From: Leptospira sp.
GTDB lineage: Bacteria; Spirochaetota; Leptospiria; Leptospirales; Leptospiraceae
DNA: 49,256 nucleotides
Assembly: GCA_027531445.1 (NCBI GenBank)
Contig: JAPZRK010000052.1
Span: 1 to 49,256, forward strand
Reading direction: 5' to 3'
Shown: positions 16,625 to 25,712 of the stretch, in pieces
How the letters are laid out: every line of letters starts with the position of its first letter
Numbering within the stretch: position 1 is the stretch's first letter
The notes under the pieces: model-generated
The model's input: only the letters and a program-made list of their open reading frames with translations
Databases searched by the model: none
Told to the model about the DNA's origin: nothing
Position numbers and translations under genes: made by a program

Positions 16625-17737
16625 ATGACAGATCATTCATTTAAACCCGAGATACTCATCATCGATGATGATTCTGAAATATGCGAAACTTTAGAACTAC
16701 TAATAAATAGTCTTGGCTATTTTGTTCGCTACTTTACAAACCCTGCACAAGGTCTTGAATATTTTGAACGGGAGCGTAACCCGATCATCTTTTTAGATGT
16801 GAATATGCCAAATGTTTCCGGTCTTGACGTGCTTCCCAAACTGAAAGCTATCGATAACAAAACCCAAGTGTTGATGATGACCGGAGAGAGGGATATACAA
16901 ACTGTCGTTACATCATTATATCATAGGGCTACTGATTTTATTTTAAAACCATTTGATCTCAAATCAGTAGAAAATTCCTTACTCCGATCTCTAGAATATT
17001 ATAATTTTTTAAAAGATCAAGAAGCACAAGAAGAGACTCTTGCTCGGGATCTTCGTTTGGCCGCTCGCATCCAATCAAAGTCAATGACCTTGCCAAAACT
17101 AAATCATCGGGTGTACGCAGAAGTTTTGCCGTTGAGTTTTGTCTCCGGTGATTTTTACCAAGTGATCAATGCAGATGAAGATCGAACCATTTTACTCATG
17201 GGTGATATCGAGGGTCATGGGGTCACATCTGGGCTTATCGCCATTTTGATGACGACTGTCCACAAAGAGATCATCAGAAGTGGTATCACTTCGCCAGGAG
17301 CGATACTTACACGACTCAATAAAGAATTGTGTCGTGAAATTGGAACGCACAGCATGACTGGCATTAGTCTTTTGGTAGATCATAAGAATAAAACTTTAAA
17401 GTATGCCAGAGGTGGTTTTCCATTCCCCATTTTGTTTAAAAAAGACTCTGTGGAAATGGAAATTTTACAAGAGAACTCGGGTCAGCTTCTCGGAATTCTT
17501 GAATCGATTACATTCACAGAAAAAGAAATTTCTGTTAATGAAGGTGATATCGTATTTGTTTATTCTGACGGCCTTCTTGGATCAACTTCCCACCCATTGG
17601 TTCAGACACTTTCAAGAATCAATACGGGAAATGGCCGAATGGATCAAATGAAAACAGAAATAGATACATTCACTGAATACCTAACCTCTTCCGCTAAAGT
17701 TCAAGATGACATATCTTATATACTTTTAGAGATTTGA
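16625..17737 (+). CDS. Response regulator with SpoIIE/PP2C-type serine phosphatase output domain
   Basis: 370 residues. Residues 8-120 form a receiver domain with an acidic cluster (IIDDDSE, 13-18), phospho-acceptor Asp58 (FLDVN), Thr86 (MMTGE) and Lys108 (LKPFD). A linker helix (about 125-155, ending ARDLRLAARIQ) leads to a SpoIIE-type phosphatase domain with metal-binding Asp176 (SGDFYQV) and Asp194 (GDIEGHG), then FVYSDGLLG. RsbU-like proteins of this design dephosphorylate anti-anti-sigma STAS proteins when phosphorylated by a histidine kinase. No kinase or STAS partner lies next to it. Its last 44 bases overlap the 3' end of the opposite-strand membrane gene. Confidence 0.93.
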   Translation: MTDHSFKPEILIIDDDSEICETLELLINSLGYFVRYFTNPAQGLEYFERERNPIIFLDVNMPNVSGLDVLPKLKAIDNKTQVLMMTGERDIQTVVTSLYHRATDFILKPFDLKSVENSLLRSLEYYNFLKDQEAQEETLARDLRLAARIQSKSMTLPKLNHRVYAEVLPLSFVSGDFYQVINADEDRTILLMGDIEGHGVTSGLIAILMTTVHKEIIRSGITSPGAILTRLNKELCREIGTHSMTGISLLVDHKNKTLKYARGGFPFPILFKKDSVEMEILQENSGQLLGILESITFTEKEISVNEGDIVFVYSDGLLGSTSHPLVQTLSRINTGNGRMDQMKTEIDTFTEYLTSSAKVQDDISYILLEI

Positions 17738-19334
17738 TATATTCTGTATTTGTGATCGTTGCTTTTTTTAGAAATTGGAAATTCCAAGTTTTGTCCTGCA
17801 ATTGACCGTTTCTCGAAGCGGCTTGCCACTCTTTTCTTAATTCCTTTAATTCCAAACGTAGAGGCTGTTGGCCTTCGAACGGGCATAGATTCGAGGTAAT
17901 GCGTTCCGCCTTAAAAAAGAAAAAATCACCTTTAGCGAAAAACTTTTTATCTTCTTTTCGTAATGTTGTGATATATGCCTGATTTTCCAAAACATAATTA
18001 TCCACTAATTTATGAGTGAGTGAAACAAGATTTTCATCAGATGGATTTGTTTCGGACAGTTTTTTGGCATTGAATCCAAGAAGGAATAGATTAAAAAGGA
18101 TTATAGGAAAAAATAAAGTTCTAATCTTTTGATCGGAGTCTAAGATCACATAACCCAAAAATGCGAAAGGTATCCAATAAAATCCCATCAAATCCCAATC
18201 AGCGGGAAAGCCCAGTTGAGGGTTATGAAAGAAGCCATGGCATAAAAATGAAAGCGTTGCCGCAAAGAGAAATCGATTCTCTCTTTTTGAAAACAGCAGC
18301 TGAAAGTCTTTTTTGTGAAATATAAAATAATAGGAAAGCAATATAACCGGCAATAAAGAGTTCCATACCATCAGTGAGAATATTTCTTTAACGTGGTTTA
18401 ATGAGATAAGTCTCTTTATGGGATAAAATGGAGGATGGAGAACATGACTGCTTTGTCTGTCAATAGCTGGATCGTGAACAAATAAATAATAATAAAAACC
18501 TACACATAACAATACTCCACCGATGCCTGCACACAAAATTAAATGTTTGAATTTGTCTTCCCTCGGAGACAAAGTCCACCATAAATAGGTAAGCATAATG
18601 ATAAAATAGCCCGCAACAAGATGCAGATAGATTCCAAGAACTACAAGGAGCGTCGCACCTACGAGAATATAAGTAGAATCCTTTTCTAAAATGAGCCAAT
18701 TTCGAATCGAAAGAATTGTTATAAAAATGAATAAGCTTACAATCGTGTAGTGTTCGATGTATCCATAAAAAATGAGAGTACCAAGGCTTGTCAAAAATAC
18801 AGAGAGACTCAAAGTGTTTGTTACTTTTGATTGCTTCGTTTTTAGAAAAAAACCTACACTCATCAGAAAGAAAAATCCAGCAAACGTGGATAAAACTCGG
18901 TAAGAGAAGCGATTGTCCTGATCCCAACCCAAAAAACGAAAGAATACTTGGGTGTAGCTGTGGAGCTGGGCTTCGAATAATTCATCCATAGAGATCTGTG
19001 CACCAAAAAGTTTGGTTTCTAGATCGTTGGTTTCTATCAGTAAAATACCATCACCCCAATTTAGATTTTGAAAAGGAAGTAACAGATATAGAACAAAGAA
19101 AAAAAACAATACGAATGTATGGTTGCGATTGATTACTGTTTCTAATCGAGCATACCACGTGTGATTATGTTGAGTGTAGAATACGGAAGCCAAAAGAATA
19201 AAAATAAAACACAGGACTTGAATAAAAAGTGGTTCTTGGATGATAAACCATGGCAAGGGTGGAAACAAAGTCAATAAACCATAGAACAGAAAGGGAAGTA
19301 ATAATAGGTATTTATTTAAGCTCGATTGTTTCAT
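17694..19334 (-). CDS. Polytopic membrane protein, possibly GT-C glycosyltransferase-like
   Basis: 546 residues with about 11-13 hydrophobic segments up to residue 410, then a soluble C-terminal region of about 120 residues. An early loop carries NWGDGILLIETNDLE. The acidic residues after the second or third segment resemble the loop where GT-C (dolichyl-phosphate-sugar) transferases hold their catalytic Asp/Glu, but no full family motif is clear. The start (MKQSSLNKYLLLL) overlaps the upstream gene's end by 23 bases, so the two are translationally coupled. The 3' end overlaps the phosphatase gene on the other strand by 44 bases. Function is inferred weakly; location in the inner membrane is certain from hydrophobicity. 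Confidence 0.7.
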   Translation of the reverse strand: MKQSSLNKYLLLLPFLFYGLLTLFPPLPWFIIQEPLFIQVLCFIFILLASVFYTQHNHTWYARLETVINRNHTFVLFFFFVLYLLLPFQNLNWGDGILLIETNDLETKLFGAQISMDELFEAQLHSYTQVFFRFLGWDQDNRFSYRVLSTFAGFFFLMSVGFFLKTKQSKVTNTLSLSVFLTSLGTLIFYGYIEHYTIVSLFIFITILSIRNWLILEKDSTYILVGATLLVVLGIYLHLVAGYFIIMLTYLWWTLSPREDKFKHLILCAGIGGVLLCVGFYYYLFVHDPAIDRQSSHVLHPPFYPIKRLISLNHVKEIFSLMVWNSLLPVILLSYYFIFHKKDFQLLFSKRENRFLFAATLSFLCHGFFHNPQLGFPADWDLMGFYWIPFAFLGYVILDSDQKIRTLFFPIILFNLFLLGFNAKKLSETNPSDENLVSLTHKLVDNYVLENQAYITTLRKEDKKFFAKGDFFFFKAERITSNLCPFEGQQPLRLELKELRKEWQAASRNGQLQDKTWNFQFLKKATITNTEYIKSLKVYKICHLEL

Positions 19335-21207
19335 GGTATGTTTTTGGAAGATCTTTTTTTGTAACGTAGGGAAAATAACCTTTTCTAATATTTAAAAACA
19401 GGAGTTCGGGGAAACTAAAAAAAACACTCTGGAGACCATTGTACAATCTAGTTCCTTTATCCAATGGAAGTGAAATGATCCCAACCGTGGAAACACCCAA
19501 TGCCCATGTAATGTTTGTTAAACCATAAATGGGACGTAAGAATATAGTATCGTCCGTAAAAAACAAAAAAGATTGATCATACGGGTTTTTTTTATAGAGG
19601 GTCGACAAAGGCCGAAAGTCTTCTTTTAGATTTTGAAATACACTCAGATTCATTTCTGACTTTTTAATAAGTCGATAGGAAAGAATTTTTTTGACATGAT
19701 TGATTCTATAGTTCTTTTGGATTTGTTTTGCTGAAATAAAGGGAACGAAGGATAGGCTTATCACTTTTTCCGACACCGTTCCACCCAAGACCCTTTCCCG
19801 ATCTTTTTCTGACTGATAAAACTCGTTATGGTAACGGAAAATTTCGCCAGTACAGTTGCTAATGATTAAATGGTAAGGATAAATTTGGGGCACAATCTCA
19901 CTTACGAACTCGTATTCTTTTTCGGAATGTGGGAACAGCGATTCAGCAATTTCATCGATTTGTTTTGTTTTTTGAAATTTTCTAATACCAGTTTTAGAAG
20001 GAAAAGATTCGAAATTGATAATATCGAAGGATTGTTTTTTTAGAGCGTCGATTTTAGCCATGTTCTTTTCAAAATCAACAAATCCGAGTTCGTCATAGTG
20101 AGCTAAAAAGTTTTGGCGTGTGATTTGAAACAATACATCCGCCTCTCTTGATTTTTCTTCCAATATCGGCTTAGGAATTAGTTGGCTATCTGGATAATAA
20201 AAAGGGATTTCATTTGCCTTTTTAGGAACTACATAAAAGCCTTGAGCCAGGCTTTCTTTGCAAGCATAAAGACGTATGAGTATGACTATTTCTTCTGTAC
20301 CCGTACATTGTGTTCGATCTGAAATACACATTTCTAAATTAGTTTTTAATCCTTCAGACACTGTATTCAAATGGATCATTTCCTTTTCCGTGAGTCGGTA
20401 TGATTCATTTTGATTCATTGATATGAATGCATCTGATTGGAGAGAGTGGGGGGATAGGAGATGCTCCCTAACGAACTGTTTTTGTGCGTTGTTTTGCCAT
20501 TCCTCGAATATCGATGTTTGGAAAATTGGGGGTTTGAATGCTAAATTTTGAGGATTATTTCTATTTAGATCTAATGATTTTGTAGGTTCCTCAGTAACAC
20601 TCTTTCTATATTTTGCTAGCCAAAACGTATCTGATTGCTCACGCAATAAGTTTAAGTCAGTCGTTAGTTGGAAAGAATCAAATCGGATTAGGTTTTGTTG
20701 ATTGCTACTGACTACTGGGCCAATATCTTTTTTTTGGAAGTAACCAAGTCCTTCCACTTCAATATCGATTTCTCCATTGGATTCGGAGTGGGAAATTTGT
20801 GATAAGAATTGAAGATCTTTTTTTGCATTTTCCAATTTTTGTATCCATCTTTTTTGAATCAGATAACTTTCATCCCAATGTGAGATGAATTTCTCTTTTT
20901 CTTCAGCAGGAATATCTATTTCATAAAGATACATACTCCGATTTTCCCAGACTCCGTAATGAAAGACAAATTCTTCCCATGGTTCTCGAACAATGTGTAA
21001 GATGCGATCTTGAAAATTGTATTGAAAGTGATAGACTGTTTTATCAAAAAGTAATGCGGTATGGCCTCCGCTGGCTTGGCCAGAATTTGCTAAAACATAG
21101 ATAAAATAAATGGAAGGAGTTGTCGGTGGTTGGGTAACCTTTGCACCAAATAGACTTGAAGCAAAGGTTACAAAAAAGAGTGAGAAAACGAATCTTAGTT
21201 GGAAGAT
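19312..21207 (-). CDS. Secreted papain-like (DUF4105/Lnb-N-like) protein with no canonical start codon
   Basis: The first ATG (20934) leaves out 91 in-frame codons that are clearly protein coding: a signal peptide (LHIFQLRFVFSLFFVTFASS) and a domain start, IYFIYVLANSGQASGGHTALLF then VYHFQYNF. No ATG, GTG or TTG exists in that stretch. ATC at 21207 sits six bases after AGAAGG, so I take it as the probable initiation codon, overlapping the upstream lipoprotein gene by 13 bases. The product would be 631 residues. A His in GGHTALLF and a later Cys in LIISNCTGEIF follow the His-then-Cys order of circularly permuted NlpC/P60-like folds, as does the protein at 31362. A hydrophobic segment lies near the C-terminus. 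A start-codon mutation or sequence error is the alternative. Confidence 0.65.
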   Translation of the reverse strand: MFQLRFVFSLFFVTFASSLFGAKVTQPPTTPSIYFIYVLANSGQASGGHTALLFDKTVYHFQYNFQDRILHIVREPWEEFVFHYGVWENRSMYLYEIDIPAEEKEKFISHWDESYLIQKRWIQKLENAKKDLQFLSQISHSESNGEIDIEVEGLGYFQKKDIGPVVSSNQQNLIRFDSFQLTTDLNLLREQSDTFWLAKYRKSVTEEPTKSLDLNRNNPQNLAFKPPIFQTSIFEEWQNNAQKQFVREHLLSPHSLQSDAFISMNQNESYRLTEKEMIHLNTVSEGLKTNLEMCISDRTQCTGTEEIVILIRLYACKESLAQGFYVVPKKANEIPFYYPDSQLIPKPILEEKSREADVLFQITRQNFLAHYDELGFVDFEKNMAKIDALKKQSFDIINFESFPSKTGIRKFQKTKQIDEIAESLFPHSEKEYEFVSEIVPQIYPYHLIISNCTGEIFRYHNEFYQSEKDRERVLGGTVSEKVISLSFVPFISAKQIQKNYRINHVKKILSYRLIKKSEMNLSVFQNLKEDFRPLSTLYKKNPYDQSFLFFTDDTIFLRPIYGLTNITWALGVSTVGIISLPLDKGTRLYNGLQSVFFSFPELLFLNIRKGYFPYVTKKDLPKTYHETIELK

Positions 21208-21671
21208 GTGTAACCTTCTCTAAGAAGCTTTGTCATTTGAGGATGGTGTGAAACTTTAGATACGATATTTTCAAAATCTTTTTCACCCGCACAAGCTAGT
21301 TTTAAGCCTTGTCCAATACCGATGTATGTACTACGATTTGATTTCCAATTTGTGATCCCATGTTCTTTTGCAATCAAAGCAAGATCTGATTCCAAACCCG
21401 ATTGCGTAGTAGGGTTTTTGTAGAATAAAACCAATGCAGATTTGATATCCTGTTTATAAGCAGTTTCTTTCTCTTCTTTGCCACTAGAGATAGACTCGGA
21501 AATAGAAGAAACACTTGTGCTGATAGACTTTAACAGAGCTGATGTGGAATCAGATGCTGAAAATGCAAGTCTAGATAGAGAACCAGATGCAGTGTCAAGG
21601 GATGCACATTGTTGGAATGTAAACGCCAATGAAAGAAATAAAGCTATGGAAAGTAAGAGAGTTCGGTTCAT
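21195..21671 (-). CDS. Small hypothetical lipoprotein
   Basis: 158 residues. The signal peptide MNRTLLLSIALFLSLAFTFQQC ends with the lipid-accepting Cys22. The mature protein begins with a Ser-rich region (about 25-65, many Ser/Thr) and continues as a helical domain (QDIKSALVLFYKNPTTQSGLESDLALIAKEHGI, then CAGEKDFENIVSKVSHHPQMTKLLREG). I chose the ATG at 21671 because GAGGTGATT lies just before it and the signal peptide starts there; the open frame extends to 21719. Its end overlaps the papain-like gene, so the two are probably one transcript and may be partners in the envelope. Confidence 0.8.
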   Translation of the reverse strand: MNRTLLLSIALFLSLAFTFQQCASLDTASGSLSRLAFSASDSTSALLKSISTSVSSISESISSGKEEKETAYKQDIKSALVLFYKNPTTQSGLESDLALIAKEHGITNWKSNRSTYIGIGQGLKLACAGEKDFENIVSKVSHHPQMTKLLREGYTSSN

Positions 21672-21734
21672 AATCACCTCGTAAGATTCGTTCCCATAAA
21701 GGATATCTTTCGGGAACATTTGGTCAAGGTTTTT

Positions 21735-23627
21735 TCAGATCGAAAAGACAACGGATCCAAAGGCGGGTAGCTCCAATTCGATCCGATCTTTTTTCGGCGA
21801 AAGTTCGCAATCAACGATCGTACCTGTCCAAAAATCTAAAAATGGACCCTTGGACTTGATCGGTTTTGGGAGAGCTACCGACAATTTTTTTGGTTCATTT
21901 GTTACATTCCAAAGTCCCACATAACCGGCCGGATTGTAGAGACCCTGTGGAAAATCATCTTCAAATATCCCTAGGGGAATCGGAGTGTTCCCTTCGCATT
22001 CGGAATTCAATTGGAATACTTTTTTCAGGAGTGCGAGTCTATCCATCTCTAATTTAGTTAGATCATCGGACACGAGTAACATTCCGCCTGACACACCCAT
22101 AACAGAAGCCATAATTTTCGTTTGAGCTTCTGTCATTTTATTCTTCTTTTTGCGAACTAGAAGACAATCTGGGTCATTCAACCAAAAGTTTCTATGCATT
22201 GATGCACGTGTTAGATCATTTAAGAGAGCTGTTCGTGTGCACAAAGCATTACGATCTTTCAAAAAAACACGCAAAAGTTCCGGTCCCCAATAAGGTGCCA
22301 CGTCACAAGAAATTCTCATTCCATCAAAAAAACCAACGGATGGAAAGATAGGTGCACCACATCCAAGTAAGAAAGTGTTTTTGCCAACAATTTTACGGAT
22401 CAAACTAAGTGCTTCCATATAACGGGCTTGTGGCGATAGATTTTTTTTATACGTGTCACCAGGAAGAAGTCCCGCAAATAAAAAATCCAACTTTAGATAT
22501 GGATATCCCCAATCTTTTACAATGGTTGTGAAAACTTTTTCGATATATGCAAGTGATGTGGGATGGGTGATATCCAAGGCATAAGTATATCCACGTCCCC
22601 ATAATGGTTGATAGATGGCAGGAACAGGTTTGCCCATTTCATCTTTTAATATAGCTTCTGGAAACTTTTTGAAAAATTCAGAGTTTTTGCGAACAAGGAA
22701 TGGAGCAAGCCATATACCCGGTTTGAGTCCGATGCGTTTGATTTCGTCCGCAACGATCCGCATACCTCCCGGGAATTTATCATTAGGAACCAGCCAGTCT
22801 CCGATTTCTCTTTGGTATCCATCATCAATTTGAAAGAATTCGATCGGAAGATTTAATTCTCTAACTTTCGCTAAATTTTCGAAAATAATTTTTTGGTCAA
22901 TTTTTGTATAATAATAATACCAAGAGCACCATCCTGTAGGAACTTTTTTCGGAAGAGATGGAACGTTAATTCCGCTACTGAAATTCTTGAAGTAATCCGC
23001 GAGTACGATTTCGGGAGCTCCTTTGAAGTTTTGAATGATGATTTTTGAAATTGCGATTTTGCTATTGGGCTTGAGGTCTGGATGACAATAAAAATCATAA
23101 ATGGCCGTTACATTTTGCACTTCCCCGTCTGGAGTTAGGTGGGTCTCAAACTTGATACCAAATTCACCCTGGTTTGCTGCAGCGAAAAGTGTTCCATTCA
23201 TACTATCTTTCTGATAAAGAATCGTGAAGTATTCAGAGATGTATTCGCCGGCCATCCCTTTGTGTTTAGAATAAATATTTTCTTGGGTGTATTGTAAAAA
23301 AGCTAACCTAGGAGAGCGGTCTTCCTCAATGGGACGCATCCGTTTCGAAAGCGACCATGACTGGTAGCCATGTTGGAAAACCTCAAAGCCACTGCCTAAA
23401 GGAAATGAGGTTAGATCTAATGAAATAAAATCGATACTAAATCCAACCTCTGGACGAGTGCTTTCTCTCCATACGAGCTTGGGCAAAATTGTTGTTTCTT
23501 TCGGTGAAGGTGAAACAATCGAAAGCTGTAGCTCGAATTTACGACAGTTACTTTGAAAGTAACCTGGTTTGATCTCAATGAAGTTGGATACGAAAATTTG
23601 ATTGTGGATGCGGTATTGAATTTTCAT
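21735..23627 (-). CDS. Glycoside hydrolase family 36 alpha-galactosidase (melibiase)
   Basis: 630 residues with the GH36 layout: an N-terminal beta-sandwich (about 1-210), a TIM barrel from TGWCSWYYYYTKI (231) and a C-terminal beta domain. FFQIDDGYQREIGDW (264-278) matches the substrate-binding strand. Asp381 in YPYLKLDFLF is the expected nucleophile and Asp442 in RISCDVAPYW the expected acid/base. It should release terminal alpha-galactose from oligosaccharides or glycolipids. There is no signal peptide, so it is cytoplasmic. No sugar transporter is nearby, so its substrate source is unknown. It lies 63 bases upstream of the small lipoprotein gene on the same strand and is divergent from rnd. 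Confidence 0.9.
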   Translation of the reverse strand: MKIQYRIHNQIFVSNFIEIKPGYFQSNCRKFELQLSIVSPSPKETTILPKLVWRESTRPEVGFSIDFISLDLTSFPLGSGFEVFQHGYQSWSLSKRMRPIEEDRSPRLAFLQYTQENIYSKHKGMAGEYISEYFTILYQKDSMNGTLFAAANQGEFGIKFETHLTPDGEVQNVTAIYDFYCHPDLKPNSKIAISKIIIQNFKGAPEIVLADYFKNFSSGINVPSLPKKVPTGWCSWYYYYTKIDQKIIFENLAKVRELNLPIEFFQIDDGYQREIGDWLVPNDKFPGGMRIVADEIKRIGLKPGIWLAPFLVRKNSEFFKKFPEAILKDEMGKPVPAIYQPLWGRGYTYALDITHPTSLAYIEKVFTTIVKDWGYPYLKLDFLFAGLLPGDTYKKNLSPQARYMEALSLIRKIVGKNTFLLGCGAPIFPSVGFFDGMRISCDVAPYWGPELLRVFLKDRNALCTRTALLNDLTRASMHRNFWLNDPDCLLVRKKKNKMTEAQTKIMASVMGVSGGMLLVSDDLTKLEMDRLALLKKVFQLNSECEGNTPIPLGIFEDDFPQGLYNPAGYVGLWNVTNEPKKLSVALPKPIKSKGPFLDFWTGTIVDCELSPKKDRIELELPAFGSVVFSI

Positions 23628-23679
23628 CGGAAAAATCTATTTGATGATTTAAGAGGAGCCTTTTCCATAGTAAGCCATT

Positions 23680-24318
23680 ATGACCCAAAAACGTTCAACT
23701 ATAAAACCTGTTGTCTTACAAGGCGATTTGAGCGAAGAATTCTTCGATGCATACAAAAAAGAGGATCGCCTCGCAGTCGACTGCGAAATGATGGGACTCA
23801 ATCCCCGTCGGGATCGTCTTTGTGTCGTTCAGATCTGTGATTCCAAAAATAGAGTTTCGCTCGTACAAATTCTGCCAGGGCAAAAAGACGCACCAAGGCT
23901 CCAAAAACTTTTTGAATCAACCGAAATTGAAAAAATTTTTCACTTTGCTCGTATGGATCTGACCTTTCTCAATGCAAGGCTTGGTATCAAATTGAAAAAC
24001 GTTTTCTGTACAAAAATCGCAAGTCGGCTTGCCAGAACCTACACTGACAAACATGGATTGAAAGAATTGATACGTGAATTTTTCGAAGAAAACATAGATA
24101 AAAAGAATCAGTCTTCCGATTGGGGCAAAAAAATTCTCACCAAAGACCAGGTCGATTATGCAAGTACAGATGTGAGATTTTTGATTTCTTTGGAACAGAT
24201 TTTGACTGAAATGTTGATTCGCGAAAATCGATTTGAGATCGCACAAAAATGTTTCAATTTTATTGAAACGCAAGTGGAACTGGATCTTCTCGAAGCCTAT
24301 AACATCTTTGAACACTGA
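23680..24318 (+). CDS. rnd: Ribonuclease D (short form)
   Basis: A 212-residue DEDDy 3'-5' exonuclease. Exo I is AVDCEMMGL (Asp34, Glu36), Exo II HFARMDLTFL (Asp93) and Exo III DYASTDVRFL (Tyr160, Asp164), so all catalytic residues are present. The E. coli enzyme is 375 residues because it adds two HRDC domains. Here the protein ends right after the exonuclease domain, the short form found in many bacteria. It trims 3' ends of tRNA and other stable RNAs. The stop overlaps the radA ATG (TGATG), which makes a two-gene operon of nucleic-acid enzymes. Confidence 0.92.
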   Translation: MTQKRSTIKPVVLQGDLSEEFFDAYKKEDRLAVDCEMMGLNPRRDRLCVVQICDSKNRVSLVQILPGQKDAPRLQKLFESTEIEKIFHFARMDLTFLNARLGIKLKNVFCTKIASRLARTYTDKHGLKELIREFFEENIDKKNQSSDWGKKILTKDQVDYASTDVRFLISLEQILTEMLIRENRFEIAQKCFNFIETQVELDLLEAYNIFEH

Positions 24319-25688
24319 TGTCTAAAAAACCACCCGCCAAAGTTTTTATTTGCAAAGCCTGTGGTGCTGATTTTCAACGATGGGCGGGTAAGTGTTCTGT
24401 TTGTAATGAATGGAATACTATCGAAGAACAAGTCGTAGGTGGAGGTGGGCGATTCGAAACAACTGTCAAAGAAACACAATCTCCTCGCAAATATAGATCT
24501 CCCGTCTCAGTCAGCAACATTGAAGAACATTCATACCAAAGACTATCGACTTCCTATTCTGAAATGGATCTTGTTCTGGGGGGTGGTATTGTCCCTGGTA
24601 GTCTTCTTTTAATTGGTGGAGAACCAGGCGTCGGCAAATCCACGTTAGTTTTGGAAATAGCTCGTGGTCTATCGAAAGCGGGCAAAGTGCTCTATATCTC
24701 TGGTGAAGAGTCTGCTTCTCAAATTGGCATGCGAGCAAGACGGATGGGTCTTTTTGATGAAAATATCCTCCTCTCTTCAGAAATTTATGCGGAAAATATA
24801 GCCCAGATGGTAACGGACATTCGACCTTCAGTGGTATTTATTGACTCCATACAAACCATAATGAAAGAAAGCCTTGTGAACCAAGCAGGATCGGTTACCC
24901 AGTTGCGTGAGGCCACCCAAGTTTTCCTTGAGACTGCCAAACGAACCGGAGTTCCTATCTTTTTGATCGGGCACATCACTAAAGAAGGAACGATTGCTGG
25001 CCCCAAAGTATTAGAACACTTAGTGGATACAGTTTTGTATTTTGAAGGTGATCGGCTCAATTATTACCGTATCCTTCGAGCCGTCAAAAATCGGTTTGGT
25101 GCTGTGGGAGATACCGCCATTTTTGAAATGGCATCAGATGGACTCAAACAAGTGCTAGATCGTCATCGTTTGTTTATCTCTCCCGAGTCGGAAGAGAGGT
25201 CCGGCAGTGTGCTTTCTTCCGTGATGGAAGGTTCAAGGGCCATTAGTGTCGAAGTACAAGCTCTTGTCACCAAATCTTCGTTTGGCCAAGCTCGTCGGAT
25301 GGCAGAAGGTCTAGATAACAGACGTGTTATCCTGCTTGCCGCAGTCATTGAGAAGTATCTTTCGATGCCTCTTTCGGAGAGTGATATCTTTAGTAACCTT
25401 GCAGGTGGACTTAGCATCGATGAACCCAGTTTGGATTTGGCGATTACGGCTTCGATCGCATCTTCATTCCAAGACAAACCGATTCCTCGTTCGACTGGAT
25501 TTTTGGGTGAAGTTGGACTTTCGGGAGAAGTGAGGAGTGTTGGTCAAATCGGTTTGCGATTGAAAGAATTGCTCGGCATTGGAATTTCGAAGGTCTATCT
25601 GCCACACGGTAACTTAAAGGAAGCCTCAGGCATCTTTGGAGACCTAGAACTGATAGGTGTAAAGCACTTACGTGAATTGGGATTTTGA
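24318..25688 (+). CDS. radA: DNA repair protein RadA
   Basis: 456 residues, standard length. An N-terminal zinc finger has Cys12, Cys15, Cys26 and Cys29. The RecA-like ATPase has Walker A GEPGVGKST (101-109), Walker B VVFIDSIQT and the RadA-specific KNRFG motif (257-261). A C-terminal Lon-like domain ends with FLGEVGLSGEVRSV and PHGN. RadA is a helicase that drives branch migration during homologous recombination and helps process stalled forks. It is coupled to rnd by a one-base overlap and converges on a lipoprotein gene 24 bases downstream. Confidence 0.97.
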   Translation: MSKKPPAKVFICKACGADFQRWAGKCSVCNEWNTIEEQVVGGGGRFETTVKETQSPRKYRSPVSVSNIEEHSYQRLSTSYSEMDLVLGGGIVPGSLLLIGGEPGVGKSTLVLEIARGLSKAGKVLYISGEESASQIGMRARRMGLFDENILLSSEIYAENIAQMVTDIRPSVVFIDSIQTIMKESLVNQAGSVTQLREATQVFLETAKRTGVPIFLIGHITKEGTIAGPKVLEHLVDTVLYFEGDRLNYYRILRAVKNRFGAVGDTAIFEMASDGLKQVLDRHRLFISPESEERSGSVLSSVMEGSRAISVEVQALVTKSSFGQARRMAEGLDNRRVILLAAVIEKYLSMPLSESDIFSNLAGGLSIDEPSLDLAITASIASSFQDKPIPRSTGFLGEVGLSGEVRSVGQIGLRLKELLGIGISKVYLPHGNLKEASGIFGDLELIGVKHLRELGF

Positions 25689-25712
25689 TTTAGAATTTTT
25701 TAAATCTTTAAA

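Noticed and set aside
18460..18927. 155-codon minus-strand frame inside the membrane protein gene
   Set aside because: Same-strand shadow of the 546-residue frame, with Cys/His-rich composition and no start context.
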